DNA of 64,000 bases from Lachnospiraceae bacterium. Lineage in GTDB: Bacteria > Bacillota > Clostridia > Lachnospirales > Lachnospiraceae. The notes under the pieces are model-generated. The model was given only the letters and a program-made list of their open reading frames with translations, was not told the origin of the DNA and made no database searches. The position numbers and the translations under genes are program-made. Positions 43,701 through 52,336 of the stretch are shown one piece after another (positions within the stretch are counted from its first letter, which is position 1; the number at the start of each line of letters is the position of its first letter). The stretch is from positions 1 through 64,000 of the forward strand of contig JAAUZU010000029.1 of assembly GCA_014804445.1 (NCBI GenBank), read 5' to 3'.

Positions 43701-46700
43701 ATGTATCGGCAGGACTTAGGTTGGAAGAAAGCTGGCAGAATCAAGGGGATGTTGGAGGTACGGGACGCTCTCAGGGGGCTGATTGCTTATCAGATGCAGG
43801 AGGAACTGCCAGCAGGCATATCCTATGAGGATGGGCTGGGAGAGCATCTGCGGCTGCTGAATGAAGCTTATGACAAGTTTGTAGAAGAAAACGGGTACCT
43901 CAACACGGTCTCCAATGTCACGGCATTCTCCAAAGACAGCGATGCGCCCCTGCTTAGATCCATTGAAAGTGAGGCAAGGGATGAAAACGGGAAGAAGATA
44001 AAGGGCGAATATGTGAAGGCTACAGTATTCTTTAAGGCAACGGTCAAGCCAAAGACAATTCCAAAGCAGGCGGACAGCGCAGAGGAAGCCTTAAAGATTT
44101 CCCTGAACATGAAAGGCAAAATTGACTTGGATTATATGCAGGAGCTTTGCAGCTGGGAAGGACAGACAGCAAACAAGGAAGCCCTCATAAAAGAACTGGG
44201 CGGCCGGATATACCAGAACCCGGATGGTTGGTGGGCTGCTGCGCCGGACAGCGGCTGGGAGCTGGCGGAAACCTACCTAAGCGGACATGTGAAAGACAAG
44301 TTGGCGCAGGCGGTTTTGGCGGCAGAGCGGTATCCGGAACGCTTTACGAGGAACGTGGAGGCACTCAGGCAGGTACAGCCCGAACCGCTGAAACCGGAGG
44401 ATATCAGTTTTGTACTTGGTACTACATGGATACCGGTGCAGTGCTACCAGCAGTTTATGTATGAGAAATTCGCTACAAATGACTATTTAAAGAAGGGCAT
44501 AATCCATCTGGAGTTTGCAGAATGTACGGGAACATACTATGTTTCCAACAAGAACGGTGAACCGCAGTCTGTTATGGTCAACAGCGTCTATGGAACAAGC
44601 CGCATGAACGCTTATGAGATTTTTGAGGCATCGCTGAATCTGCGATCCGTGGAAGTGCGGGATCGGGATGAATATAAGGACCCGGTGACAGGCGAAAAGA
44701 AAGTGCGGTATGTGCTTAATAGGAAGGAAACGCTGCTGGCAAGGGAGAAACAGGCGCAGATAAAGCTGGAATTTGAAAGCTGGCTGTTTGCAGAGCCGGA
44801 AAGGGGCGCAGCCCTGACAGAGCTTTACAATGACCGTTTCAATAATATCCGTCCATGTGAGTTTAACGGGGATGACCTGATGCTGCCGGGTATAAACCAT
44901 TCCATTACTTTGCGGAAACACCAGCGTGATGTAGTGGCAAAGGGCATTTACGGGGACGGAAACCTGCTGATAGCTCATGAGGTGGGCGCCGGAAAGACTA
45001 TAAGCGCCTGTGTCATCGCTTATGAACGGAAACGGCTGGGAATCTGCAGCAAACCACTGATTGCCGTGCCGAACCATACGCTGGATCAGTGGGCAAGTGA
45101 ATTTATGAGGTTATACCCTACTGCTAATATTCTGGTAGCTACCCAGAAGGATTTGGAGAAAAAGAAGCGCAGGCAGTTTGTAAGCCGTGTTGCCACCGGC
45201 GATTATGACTGTATAATCATGCCACACAGTTCTTTTGAATTGATTGCTCTGTCCCGTGAAAGGCAGCTGTCGGCCATGGAAGCGGAGATCACAGAAATCA
45301 CAAACCGCATCAGTGCCATGAAAGCATCGTCTGGAAAAGGATGGACGCTGAAGCAGATGCAACTGTTCAAAAAGAATCTTCAGACACGTTATGACCGCCT
45401 TTATAATGCAGAGAAAAAGGATGATACCATCTCCTTTGAGGAAATGGGCGTGGATAATCTTATTGTGGATGAGGCGCATGCCTATAAGAACAATTACAGT
45501 TATACTAAAATGCAGCGGGTAGCAGGGGTAGGCGGGCAGAGCAGCCAGCGTGCCATGGATATGCATATGAAATGCCAGTATATCAATGAGATTACCAATG
45601 AGCACGGAGTAGTGTATTTGACAGGCACACCTGTAGCCAATTCCATGTCAGAACTGTATGTCATGCAGAAAACCCTGCAGCCGAAAGAAATGGCAAGGAG
45701 AGGGCTGTTAATGTTTGACGCATGGGCAAGTACATTCGGCAGAGTGGAATCTGCGTTGGAGATCAAACCGGAAGGTTCAGGATACCAGATGAAGACACGG
45801 TTTGCCAAGTTTCACAATCTGCCGGAACTGATGAATATGTTTTCCATGGTGGCAGACGTAAAGACTGCCGACATGCTTTCTCTGCCCACTCCTGCCCTAA
45901 AGACAGGGGCAGTGCAGGTGGTAAAGACGCCTATTACGCCGGATCAGAAGGACATGATGGAGGAACTGGCAGAACGTGCAGAGGCGATCAGGGACAGAAA
46001 AGTAAACAGCACGGAGGATAATTTTCTAAAGCTGACAAATGAGGCGAGACTGCTGGCGGTGGACCCAAGAATTCTTGACGGTAGCCTGTCAAGTGATCCG
46101 GATACCAAGCTCAATGCCTGCGCCAGAAATGCGGCACAGATTTATCATGATACTGCGGCTGCACAATCCACGCAGCTTATTTTCTGCGATAAGGGGACAC
46201 CAAAGAACAACGGACAGTTTGACTTTTATCATGCTATGCAGGAAGAACTGGAGAGAAACGGAGTGAAACCGGAGGAGATTGCTTTTATCCACGATGCGGA
46301 TACGGATGCCAGACGTGCAATGCTGCTGGAGCAGGTTCGTGAGGGAAAAGTAAGGCTGTTGATGGGCAGCACCGACAAGATGGGAACGGGGTTGAACGTG
46401 CAGGACAAGCTGATTGCCCTTCATCATCTGGATGCGCCGTGGAGACCGGCTGACCTGACCCAGCGCAATGGCAGGATTTTGAGGCAGGGCAATGGGAATA
46501 GTGAGGTATCCATTTATAATTATATCACGGAGCAGACCTTTGACGCTTACTTATGGCAGATTCTGGAGCAGAAGCAGCGGTATATCAGTCAGATTATGAC
46601 GAGGCGGTCGGCGGCGAGAAGCTGCGAAGATATAGACGAGGTAGTACTGCAGTATGCGGAATTTAAGGCGCTTGCGGTATCTGACCCTCAGATAAAGCGG

Positions 46701-47750
46701 AAGATGGAGGTGGACAATGAGATATACCGACTGCAGACCCTAAAATCTGCATGGAAAACAGAGCATGCCACGCTGCAGCAGAACATAATGGTGCATTATC
46801 CTGACAAGATACAAAAGCTGTCTGCCATGCTGGAACGGCAGGAGAAAGATACGCAGACATATGAGAGCAGGAAATCGGCAGAATTTAGTATTACGTTGAA
46901 CAACCGCCCGTTTGAAGAGCGTTCAAAGGCAGGTGAGTACTTAAAACTGTTGCTACAGACATTGGGCAGGGAAGAGGGCAGTATTCTGAAGCTTGGGGAT
47001 TACGCCGGATTTTCTGTGTCGGCAAAAAGGGAATACGGACAGGGAGTCAGCCTGTATCTGGAAGGCCGCAGCAGATATTCAATAGATGCAGGAGATTCTG
47101 CTATTGGGAATATCACAAGGCTGGAAAATCTGGCGGGAAAGATAGAATCCTACAAAGACAACACCAGAAAGGAGCTGGAAGAGGTTAAAACACAATTAGA
47201 GGCAGCAAGAGAGCAGGCGGGGAAACCTTTTGCAGAGGAGGAAAGTCTGGCGGAACTGCTACAGGAACAGGTGGCGCTCAATCTTGAACTGGAATTTAGC
47301 AGCACAGGAAAGAAAAGAGCGGCAAAGGGCGCAGGCATTTATCGAAAATTGCGCAGATTGGTGCCGGAATTGTTAGCGGGAAGATACACTTATATGAAAT
47401 TCAGGACGGAATGTTTTGATGATCTGGTAATGGAACGAATCGGGGATGGGGAATACAGTATGGCACACTATTACATGCAGGAAGGGGACTGTATGCGTGA
47501 CCCGGAGATTACGTTTAAGGTGGACTTGGACAGCCGGGAGGCTATTCCTCTATCCTATCAGCAGGATAACATGGGGATATATTACAGAACCTGTGACCGC
47601 AGCGAGGAAGAGAATAATGATCTGATGGATTTCTGGAACCAGTGGCTGACAAACATCAGAGAGCAGGGCTTTGATTTGTATGCTGCACATGGTGAGAAAG
47701 AAGAATTCCATCAAAAGGAAAGCATAATGGAAGAGGCGGCTGAAAGATAG
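40743..47750 (+). CDS. Giant ArdC-like/DNA methylase/SNF2-type helicase protein
   Basis: 2335 residues from TTG 40743, which follows AAAGGAG and overlaps the parB stop (TTGGGTAA); the ORF-track start 40719 lacks a site. The order is: an ArdC-like N-terminus (SFDKNVLIYVQRPDAGLLATK, residues about 30-50); a low-complexity Gly/Arg/Ser linker (about 255-385) that overlaps the tnpV-like gene; an N6-adenine methylase-like fold (ILDPAMGTGNFYSVLP near 705, NVPFGKI near 770 in place of NPPF/Y); SNF2-like helicase lobes (AHEVGAGKT near 1410, VDEAHAYKN near 1574, GTGLNVQDKL and QRNGRILRQGN near 1880-1915); and a coiled-coil tail. This protein type is a hallmark of the Tn1549/CTn group and probably protects or processes transferred DNA. 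Activity of the methylase with NVPF is uncertain. Confidence 0.88.
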   Translation: MGKAASLADLYRRSVHMLTKSRAEWMGLLSSASKYYKLSFDKNVLIYVQRPDAGLLATKTGWERQTGRSLKAGSKGIGVVDMDSPNATLAFYFDFADTRGDDASFRKAMGFVWELEKQYQPEIRRRFHERFGTDAESMENCLCQLAKMHVAALIAGHPADVGTADEGSVLHGLPEEAVKEEFIQLAADSAAYIIFKKCGMPTDIFEEEQAFENIRHFGSLKLFMELGCYAMAAAKPVLTEIRRQIEEIKEERSIAYGHEAVSEAGIQVRGGRDVVSGSSDISGPRIRWETAPDIRQEMEGLYERASSTEAVPAGGRGEDQRDDLQGRRGGRGKERKSDSEAPSGSANAGGRGFTGEGSSHGDDNPAGGGNHTARGGVSASVAPESGKEYSEEKKGEPPAENTAGGSPFIIRESATKENVGEHPDWNSIRSLLTDTEVYPAELYGTISEVFRDSATIQERQEFVRDIYRNYGFRKSSNGKRGIVPGKDVADFFFPEDGFVRLSWEVIVHVIGTLIKAGEYVSSVIAPEEAAEEPIPLNDPEMAGHGDGQISLFEVFQNPFAEGSGQEDNIIAETEEADTNTGTQLFLANYCFSPEHHLYDGGPKAKFRNNVEAIRLLKQLQKKQRQASMEEQVTLAKFVGWGGLADALTPGKAGWEKEYEEIKELLTEEEMQAAAMSTLTSYYTDQGIVSYIYRALEQFGFRSGNILDPAMGTGNFYSVLPECMKNSSLYGVEIDPIAGGISQKLYPNAHIMVKDFEKAEFPDSFFDVVLGNVPFGKISMNDKRYARYDFRIHDYFIAKSLDKLRSGGILAVITSKFTMDKENPSIRKYIAQRAELIGAIRLPENAFKEVAGTDATADILFLKKRWQEIIPNVDNSPWLSVERNEAGIPYNSYFIDHPEMVLGIMAQEPGMYGDKEFVTCKPFTDRELPELLKEAVGRLHASYEEPAGIWEGENETEDREWIPAMPDVKNFSYTLAHGQLYYRENSIMYRQDLGWKKAGRIKGMLEVRDALRGLIAYQMQEELPAGISYEDGLGEHLRLLNEAYDKFVEENGYLNTVSNVTAFSKDSDAPLLRSIESEARDENGKKIKGEYVKATVFFKATVKPKTIPKQADSAEEALKISLNMKGKIDLDYMQELCSWEGQTANKEALIKELGGRIYQNPDGWWAAAPDSGWELAETYLSGHVKDKLAQAVLAAERYPERFTRNVEALRQVQPEPLKPEDISFVLGTTWIPVQCYQQFMYEKFATNDYLKKGIIHLEFAECTGTYYVSNKNGEPQSVMVNSVYGTSRMNAYEIFEASLNLRSVEVRDRDEYKDPVTGEKKVRYVLNRKETLLAREKQAQIKLEFESWLFAEPERGAALTELYNDRFNNIRPCEFNGDDLMLPGINHSITLRKHQRDVVAKGIYGDGNLLIAHEVGAGKTISACVIAYERKRLGICSKPLIAVPNHTLDQWASEFMRLYPTANILVATQKDLEKKKRRQFVSRVATGDYDCIIMPHSSFELIALSRERQLSAMEAEITEITNRISAMKASSGKGWTLKQMQLFKKNLQTRYDRLYNAEKKDDTISFEEMGVDNLIVDEAHAYKNNYSYTKMQRVAGVGGQSSQRAMDMHMKCQYINEITNEHGVVYLTGTPVANSMSELYVMQKTLQPKEMARRGLLMFDAWASTFGRVESALEIKPEGSGYQMKTRFAKFHNLPELMNMFSMVADVKTADMLSLPTPALKTGAVQVVKTPITPDQKDMMEELAERAEAIRDRKVNSTEDNFLKLTNEARLLAVDPRILDGSLSSDPDTKLNACARNAAQIYHDTAAAQSTQLIFCDKGTPKNNGQFDFYHAMQEELERNGVKPEEIAFIHDADTDARRAMLLEQVREGKVRLLMGSTDKMGTGLNVQDKLIALHHLDAPWRPADLTQRNGRILRQGNGNSEVSIYNYITEQTFDAYLWQILEQKQRYISQIMTRRSAARSCEDIDEVVLQYAEFKALAVSDPQIKRKMEVDNEIYRLQTLKSAWKTEHATLQQNIMVHYPDKIQKLSAMLERQEKDTQTYESRKSAEFSITLNNRPFEERSKAGEYLKLLLQTLGREEGSILKLGDYAGFSVSAKREYGQGVSLYLEGRSRYSIDAGDSAIGNITRLENLAGKIESYKDNTRKELEEVKTQLEAAREQAGKPFAEEESLAELLQEQVALNLELEFSSTGKKRAAKGAGIYRKLRRLVPELLAGRYTYMKFRTECFDDLVMERIGDGEYSMAHYYMQEGDCMRDPEITFKVDLDSREAIPLSYQQDNMGIYYRTCDRSEEENNDLMDFWNQWLTNIREQGFDLYAAHGEKEEFHQKESIMEEAAER
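41509..41886 (+). CDS. TnpV-like protein nested in another frame of the helicase gene
   Basis: 125 residues in the +1 frame relative to the giant gene, from ATG 41509 with GAGGAG eight bases upstream. The sequence fits transposon-encoded TnpV proteins: GRRWKDYMKEHHPQRLSLLVAEGRINEMICRVDEEA, then MEMITRQAEEIILHEVVYQL at the end (TnpV: KYG-x-x-R-x-x-YLKEH...L-x-x-G-x-L-x-x-H...RAEEIVLNELVY). Over the same bases the large protein reads a Gly/Arg/Ser-rich linker that looks like a shadow translation. Both frames remain open for more than 370 bases. The role of TnpV in transposons is unknown. I judge it a true overlapping gene. Confidence 0.65.
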   Translation: MDMKPLAKLEYKSGEDGMLYPDLQISADQEYDGRQPRIFGRRWKDYMKEHHPQRLSLLVAEGRINEMICRVDEEAEEKKEKVIQRLLQVQPMPEAEDLLERAAHMEMITRQAEEIILHEVVYQLR

Positions 47751-47761
47751 GAGGTGGTTTT

Positions 47762-48781
47762 ATGCCGCAGCAGGCAGGGAGGCGCATCATGCCATTTACA
47801 GAGGAGCAGATGCGCCAGATCTATAATACTAACATAATAGATTTTGCCATAGCGCAGGGATTTGAGGTGGAGAAAGGCGACAGGGCCACGGTACATGTAA
47901 AAAACAGCGGAGGATTATATCTGTTTAAGCATGGCCGTGGCTTTTACTGTTTTGCGGAGGAAAAAGGCGGCGACATAGTGGATTTTGCCATGCGCTATCT
48001 GGGACTGGAGAAAATAGGCGCTATGGAAGCGGTGCTGGGAAGCAGGGCCTATGAACTGACTGCTCATGCAGTACCTATACAGGAAAAATCCCCCAGAGGG
48101 GATCTGGTTCTGCCACCCAGAGACAGGGACGACAGGAGAGTGTTTGCCTATCTGACAAAGACAAGGCGGATTGATCCTGAGATTGTAGGGGAGATGATGA
48201 GACAGGGAAGGGTGTATCAGTCCCGGCAGGAAATAAATGGGAAAATCCGGTGCAACTGTGCGTTTGTAGGGTATGACGGGGATGGAAAACCAAGATACTG
48301 CGCACTGCGGGGACCCGGCGCAGGCAGTAAGTTCAGACAGGATGTGGAACATTCCGACAAGACCTATGGCTTTACCATGGAGGGCAGAAGCCGACGGGTA
48401 TATGAATTCGAGGCGCCCATAGATGCCATGAGCCATGCTACCCTTTGCAAGATGCAGGGGATTGACTGGCGAAAAGATTACCGTGTGTCGGAGGGATGTC
48501 TCTCCAGCAGGGCGCTGAAACATTTTTTGGAAACACATCCGGAAGTAAGGGAGATTGTGTTTTGCTACGACAATGACACAGACGGAAAACTTGCGGACGG
48601 CACACCCCACAATCATGGGCAGGAGCGGGCAAAGCAGGAAAAGGCATATTTTGATTCTCTTGGCTTTGTTACGTACATACAGACGCCGACGGAAAAGGAT
48701 TTTAACAAAATGCTGACAAGTCTGTATGAGCAGCCGGAACTGAAAAAGGAGGCATGTGAAGATGCAGGGCAGGAACTGTGA
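47762..48781 (+). CDS. DUF3991/toprim domain protein
   Basis: 339 residues, with AGGAGGT before the ATG. The N-terminal part (IIDFAIAQGFEV...GLYLFKHGRGFYCFAEEKGGDIVDFAMRYL) resembles a degenerate DnaG-type zinc-binding region in which the cysteines are mostly lost; the middle is DUF3991 (FAYLTKTRRIDPEIVGEMMRQGRVYQS...CAFVGYDGDGKPRYCALRG); the C-terminal part is toprim-like (EIVFCYDNDTDG, with the acidic DxDxD-type motif). Proteins of this kind in ICEs are thought to act as primases or nucleases in DNA transfer. It follows the giant gene by 11 bases. Confidence 0.85.
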   Translation: MPQQAGRRIMPFTEEQMRQIYNTNIIDFAIAQGFEVEKGDRATVHVKNSGGLYLFKHGRGFYCFAEEKGGDIVDFAMRYLGLEKIGAMEAVLGSRAYELTAHAVPIQEKSPRGDLVLPPRDRDDRRVFAYLTKTRRIDPEIVGEMMRQGRVYQSRQEINGKIRCNCAFVGYDGDGKPRYCALRGPGAGSKFRQDVEHSDKTYGFTMEGRSRRVYEFEAPIDAMSHATLCKMQGIDWRKDYRVSEGCLSSRALKHFLETHPEVREIVFCYDNDTDGKLADGTPHNHGQERAKQEKAYFDSLGFVTYIQTPTEKDFNKMLTSLYEQPELKKEACEDAGQEL

Positions 48782-49121
48782 GGAAGCCGGACGCAGGGGA
48801 CCGGTATTTATCTGCCAGCTGCCGGATTCCATGCAGGAAGAAATCCGTGGCATACTGGAGCGGATTCTGCTGTATTACTGTGGGGACAGAGTAAAGGCGG
48901 AGACATATTTTGGCATGGGACTGGAGGAGGCAGTGCAGAACGGGATGGATTCCAAAGTGCCGGACTTGAGCTGCGTCACGGAACCTCTTTTAAGGGGCGG
49001 GGAACTGGATGAGGACATTCCGGCAGAAGTGAGAGAAGATGCCCAGCGCCTATGGGCAGTGTTAGGCGAAGCGGGCAGTATGGAGGCAGAGAGCAGTATG
49101 GAGGAGGGGCTGGAGAGATGA
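48762..49121 (+). CDS. Small ICE protein of unknown function
   Basis: 119 residues from ATG 48762 (nine bases after AAGGAGG; GTG 48756 is too close). It overlaps the toprim gene by 20 bases, so it is coupled to it. Acidic, with a helical centre (LPDSMQEEIRGILERILLYYCGDRVKAETYF) and no recognised domain. Only its position in the mobilisation operon hints at a role in transfer. Confidence 0.65.
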   Translation: MQGRNCEEAGRRGPVFICQLPDSMQEEIRGILERILLYYCGDRVKAETYFGMGLEEAVQNGMDSKVPDLSCVTEPLLRGGELDEDIPAEVREDAQRLWAVLGEAGSMEAESSMEEGLER

Positions 49122-49194
49122 TTCTCGTCTCGCTTTTATGCGTCCAGAGGACGCTGGAGAAAGGGCGCTCTGCGGCCGGGCGTACCGTGGGACG

Positions 49195-49323
49195 CCTGCC
49201 TTAACGCAGGAACTCCCTGCGGTTAAGGCAGGAATAGGCGGGTTCCACCCAACCGCAGAACAGCTTACAGGCAAAGCCTGTAACGGGGTTCCCATAGGGG
49301 AGCAAGGGTTCTGTGGGGAACCC
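49195..49323. other. Candidate origin of transfer (oriT)
   Basis: This gap before the RHH and relaxase genes is dense in inverted repeats: CCTGCCTTAACGCAGG / CCTGCGGTTAAGGCAGG (49195-49232, imperfect); CTGCGGTT / AACCGCAG (49217-49258), which competes with the first; TTACAGGC-AAA-GCCTGTAA (49265-49283); and GGGTTCCC / GGGAACCC (49286-49323). Position and structure fit an oriT bound by a ribbon-helix-helix accessory protein and nicked by the relaxase. The nick site cannot be located by eye. Confidence 0.55.
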
Positions 49324-49390
49324 ATGGCATTAAAAGCTGCAGGAGCGCAAAGCGTAAAGAGGTGACAGGAACCGTGAAAGGAGGGAGACA

Positions 49391-49858
49391 TTTACGGGAA
49401 CACAGAAACGCTCTATTAATTTTCCGGAAGAGATGCTGGAAACGCTGGATAAACTGGCCGTAAAGCAGCATACAACCACAGCGGGGCTGGTGCGTGGGTA
49501 TGTGGAAAAGGGGTTGTGTGTGGAGGGATGCAAGGAGGATGTTGATTTTATTGCGCAGATTATCCGTCAGGAACTTACAGCCGTCTATCATGTGGACGAA
49601 ATCAAGGCAATCGTTGACCACGATGCGGATAGGCTGGCGAAAATGCTGATGAAAGTCGGTAAAGTGAGCGGCGCTATGTTTTTTCTGCTGCTCAAGGTCC
49701 TGATGAGTTTGGCCGCCGAGGGCAGCGAGGACAATTTTGACTGCATGCTGACGGAGGCAGTCAAGCTGGGAGTGGATTATATGCAGAAAAAAGATTTCCA
49801 GATTAACAGTTTTTTGGAGGATACGGGGAATTTGAGGAAGCTGGCTGACAGACTTTAG
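49391..49858 (+). CDS. Ribbon-helix-helix mobilisation accessory protein (MobC-like); no standard start codon
   Basis: The frame carries an RHH DNA-binding fold: ribbon TQKRSINFP, helix EEMLETLDKLAVKQH, then TTAGLVRGYVEKGL. This domain begins upstream of ATG 49433 (the ORF-track start), which would cut off the ribbon. The frame is open back to 49391, where TTT-ACG-GGA follows a strong AAAGGAGGG; a TTG at that TTT would give a normal LTGTQKRS start. The total would be about 155 residues, with a C-terminal helical part ending in GNLRKLADRL. Position next to the candidate oriT and upstream of the relaxase suggests a relaxosome role. Either an unusual start codon is used or the start has mutated. 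Confidence 0.68.
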   Translation, partial: FTGTQKRSINFPEEMLETLDKLAVKQHTTTAGLVRGYVEKGLCVEGCKEDVDFIAQIIRQELTAVYHVDEIKAIVDHDADRLAKMLMKVGKVSGAMFFLLLKVLMSLAAEGSEDNFDCMLTEAVKLGVDYMQKKDFQINSFLEDTGNLRKLADRL

Positions 49859-49901
49859 GAAAACATGTTGAGCCGCTAAAGCGGCAGAAAGAGAGGATAC
49901 A

Positions 49902-50957
49902 TTGACATTTGAAAAATTTGTGGAACAGGTAAAGGAACAGATACGAGCCTTTATGCCGGAGAAATATGCGGATGCACTGGTGGATGTCCAGGAGGTGGAA
50001 AAACCGAATGACAGGAAGCTGCATGCGCTTCAGATCAGATGCAGTGCGGAGCGCATTTCCCCCAGCATCTATTTGGAAGGGTATTATCGGATGCACAAAC
50101 AGGGTGATAGCATGGGGAAAATCCTATCAACGCTGGCAGATGAATACACAAAGGCGATAGAACAAATTGACGGTTTGGACATACAGGATTTCAACAATTT
50201 TGAGAACATTAAAGACAGACTTTGTGTAGCGGTGATGAATAAGCACAGGCATACAGAATATCTGAAAGAAGCCATATGTAAGGACATGCAGGGGACGGAT
50301 CTTGTATCTGTGGTACGGATTCAGGCTGATACCGGACAGGGAAAAATGAGCCTGCTTGTAAAGGAAGGGATGTTAAAGCAGTGGGGGCTTACTGCGGAGA
50401 AGGTGTATGAAATGGCATTTGAAAATACTGTCAGGCTTTTTTTGCCAAGCCTGACTCCCATGGAGGAAATGTTATATTCCCTTGCTTTTAAGGAGGAAGC
50501 AACGGCCATGGACAGGGAGTCTCTGGCAGAGCTGTTTGGGACAGACAAAGAGAGGAAGGACCCCATGCAGGAAATGTTTATTCTGACTAACCTTGCCAAC
50601 TATAATGGTGCTGTTACCCTATTTTACCCGGGGCTTCTGGAAAAAATCGGGGAGGCCCTTCGGAGTAATTTAATTATTCTGCCCAGCAGTGTGCATGAAA
50701 CAATTCTTGTGAAAGAAAGAGAGGGAAACAGTATAGAGGAGTTACAGAGCATAGTAATGGAAATTAACCGGCAGCATGTAGCGCCGGATGAAGTGCTGTC
50801 AGACGAGGTATACCGTTATGACTATAAAGAGCGGAAATTGGTGATGGCGACAGATCCTAAGAGAACGGCAGAGATAGCCGCAGACATGAAGGATTTAACC
50901 TATAATTATGACGACTGGGGCCGCCCGCTGGAGGAACAGGAGGAAGAGGAAAGGTAA
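49902..50957 (+). CDS. DUF5688 family protein
   Basis: 351 residues from TTG 49902 with GAGAGGA upstream. The pattern TFEKFVEQVKEQIRAFMP..., SPSIYLEGYYRMHKQGDSMGKILSTLADEY, NEVLV-like METILVKEREGNSIEELQSIV and ...DEVLSDEVYRYDYKERKLVMA matches the DUF5688 family, often encoded in ICEs and phages of Clostridia. Function unknown. It lies between the RHH gene and the relaxase with a one-base gap to the latter, so it may take part in relaxosome function or in its control. Confidence 0.8.
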   Translation: MTFEKFVEQVKEQIRAFMPEKYADALVDVQEVEKPNDRKLHALQIRCSAERISPSIYLEGYYRMHKQGDSMGKILSTLADEYTKAIEQIDGLDIQDFNNFENIKDRLCVAVMNKHRHTEYLKEAICKDMQGTDLVSVVRIQADTGQGKMSLLVKEGMLKQWGLTAEKVYEMAFENTVRLFLPSLTPMEEMLYSLAFKEEATAMDRESLAELFGTDKERKDPMQEMFILTNLANYNGAVTLFYPGLLEKIGEALRSNLIILPSSVHETILVKEREGNSIEELQSIVMEINRQHVAPDEVLSDEVYRYDYKERKLVMATDPKRTAEIAADMKDLTYNYDDWGRPLEEQEEEER

Positions 50958-50958
50958 C

Positions 50959-52170
50959 ATGTCTGTTCTGATCTACAAGCAGCGCCACCGCCATCCCAAC
51001 AGGAAAGACACGCCGGGGGCAAACTATGCCCATGTGCGATATATTGCCACCAGACCGGGCGTGATGAAGAACAACTGCATGGAGCATGGTCTGTTCGGAA
51101 AAATGCAGCCAGGCGGGCTGGAATGTTTTTCAGATTGGCGGGATGTTGCAAAGAAAGCCTATGCCGCAGCAAAGCAGGGTCATATCATGTACCGGAGTGT
51201 GGTGTCCTTTGCCCGGCAGACGGCGAAGGAACTCCTGCTTGAGGATCAGAAAAGCTGGCAGAAGTATATAGAGAACCATATCCTAACCATTGCCGGAAAA
51301 AACAATATTCGTAGAGAGGACTTAAAATGGGCTGCCGCAGTGCATGATGAGAAAGCCCATCCACATATCCATGTGGTATTTTGGGACAGTTCTAGCAGGG
51401 TGCGCAGCCCTTTTACGCCGCCTCAGATACCGGATGCCATAAGGAAACAGATGATAAAGGATACTTTTTCGGAAAAAATACTGGCATTTGCACAGGAAAA
51501 GGGTGCGGCAGTCAGGGAACTTCGTCAAATCACGGACGAATTTGTGGCGCAGTTTGAAAATGTGCTGCGGTGTAGGATTTTGGGAAAATACAGGAATACA
51601 GGGCGTGAACTGGGTGAGGAGCTGGAGACCGATGTAGCTTTTTCGGAGGAAATGCTGCAGGAATTTGCCCGGCGCATGGAATCGTTTAGACGGGGGCTGC
51701 CGGAGCATGGACGGCTATCCTACCAGCTTCTGGCACCGCAGGATAAGGCAAGGACGGATGAACTGGCAGAATTCCTGCTGGCAGAGGTGCCGGAGCTGAG
51801 ATATTACTTTGACCGGTATGTGGAGGCGAAGTGTAAAATGGCATCCTTATATGCTTCCGACGGGGCGGCTCACGAGAAACAGGGGGAGAGGTTTATGCAG
51901 GAAGCTAAAAAGATTCTGGGCAATCGTGTGCTTGCCGGGGTGAAAATGCTAAACCGCTTGGAGCAGGAAGCGAAAACGGCAGAATACAGGGAGAGCCGCA
52001 GGGAATATTATGCTTCCATAATCCTGATGGAAGCGCTGGATATGCTGGCACAGGCAGCCCGTAGGGAAGAGGATGGTTATTCTGCATGTGTGGACAATAA
52101 AGGGGAATTATCAAGGGATGCCAGAAAAGAACTGTTTTTGAAAAATCAGGATAAAGGGTATGAACATTAA
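50959..52170 (+). CDS. HUH relaxase of the MobP type
   Basis: 403 residues from ATG 50959, after GAGGAAAGG; the ORF-track start lies inside the preceding gene. The metal-binding histidine motif is HDEKAHPHIHVVFWD (about residues 130-144), the hallmark of HUH relaxases, and the N-terminal HVRYIATRPGV is the usual start of the nuclease fold in this group. The enzyme nicks one strand at oriT, becomes bound to its 5' end, and is carried to the recipient by the VirD4 protein. The catalytic Tyr is expected in the N-terminal 40 residues. The C-terminal half is helical. The exact MOBP subfamily is not certain. Confidence 0.87.
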   Translation: MSVLIYKQRHRHPNRKDTPGANYAHVRYIATRPGVMKNNCMEHGLFGKMQPGGLECFSDWRDVAKKAYAAAKQGHIMYRSVVSFARQTAKELLLEDQKSWQKYIENHILTIAGKNNIRREDLKWAAAVHDEKAHPHIHVVFWDSSSRVRSPFTPPQIPDAIRKQMIKDTFSEKILAFAQEKGAAVRELRQITDEFVAQFENVLRCRILGKYRNTGRELGEELETDVAFSEEMLQEFARRMESFRRGLPEHGRLSYQLLAPQDKARTDELAEFLLAEVPELRYYFDRYVEAKCKMASLYASDGAAHEKQGERFMQEAKKILGNRVLAGVKMLNRLEQEAKTAEYRESRREYYASIILMEALDMLAQAARREEDGYSACVDNKGELSRDARKELFLKNQDKGYEH

Positions 52171-52207
52171 AACTTTCCACGATTTGAACAGACAGGAAGG
52201 AGAGTGT

Positions 52208-52333
52208 ATGAAGCTTGAAGCATATTTTGGCAGTGATATTGCGACAATTAATCTGGAAGAAGCCATCAGTGAGTATAACCGGAACCGGCGTCCCATAGCG
52301 AGGCTGGATAACGAGTACGAAGAGGAGCGATAG
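52208..52333 (+). CDS. Very small ICE protein (41 residues)
   Basis: This is too short for the ORF track. ATG 52208 has AAGGAGAG in front; the frame reads MKLEAYFGSDIATINLEEAI, then a basic-acidic tail to EYEEER. The next gene starts three bases after its stop, so it is in the operon. It resembles a small helical protein; no family is recognised. Confidence 0.55.
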   Translation: MKLEAYFGSDIATINLEEAISEYNRNRRPIARLDNEYEEER

Positions 52334-52336
52334 AGA

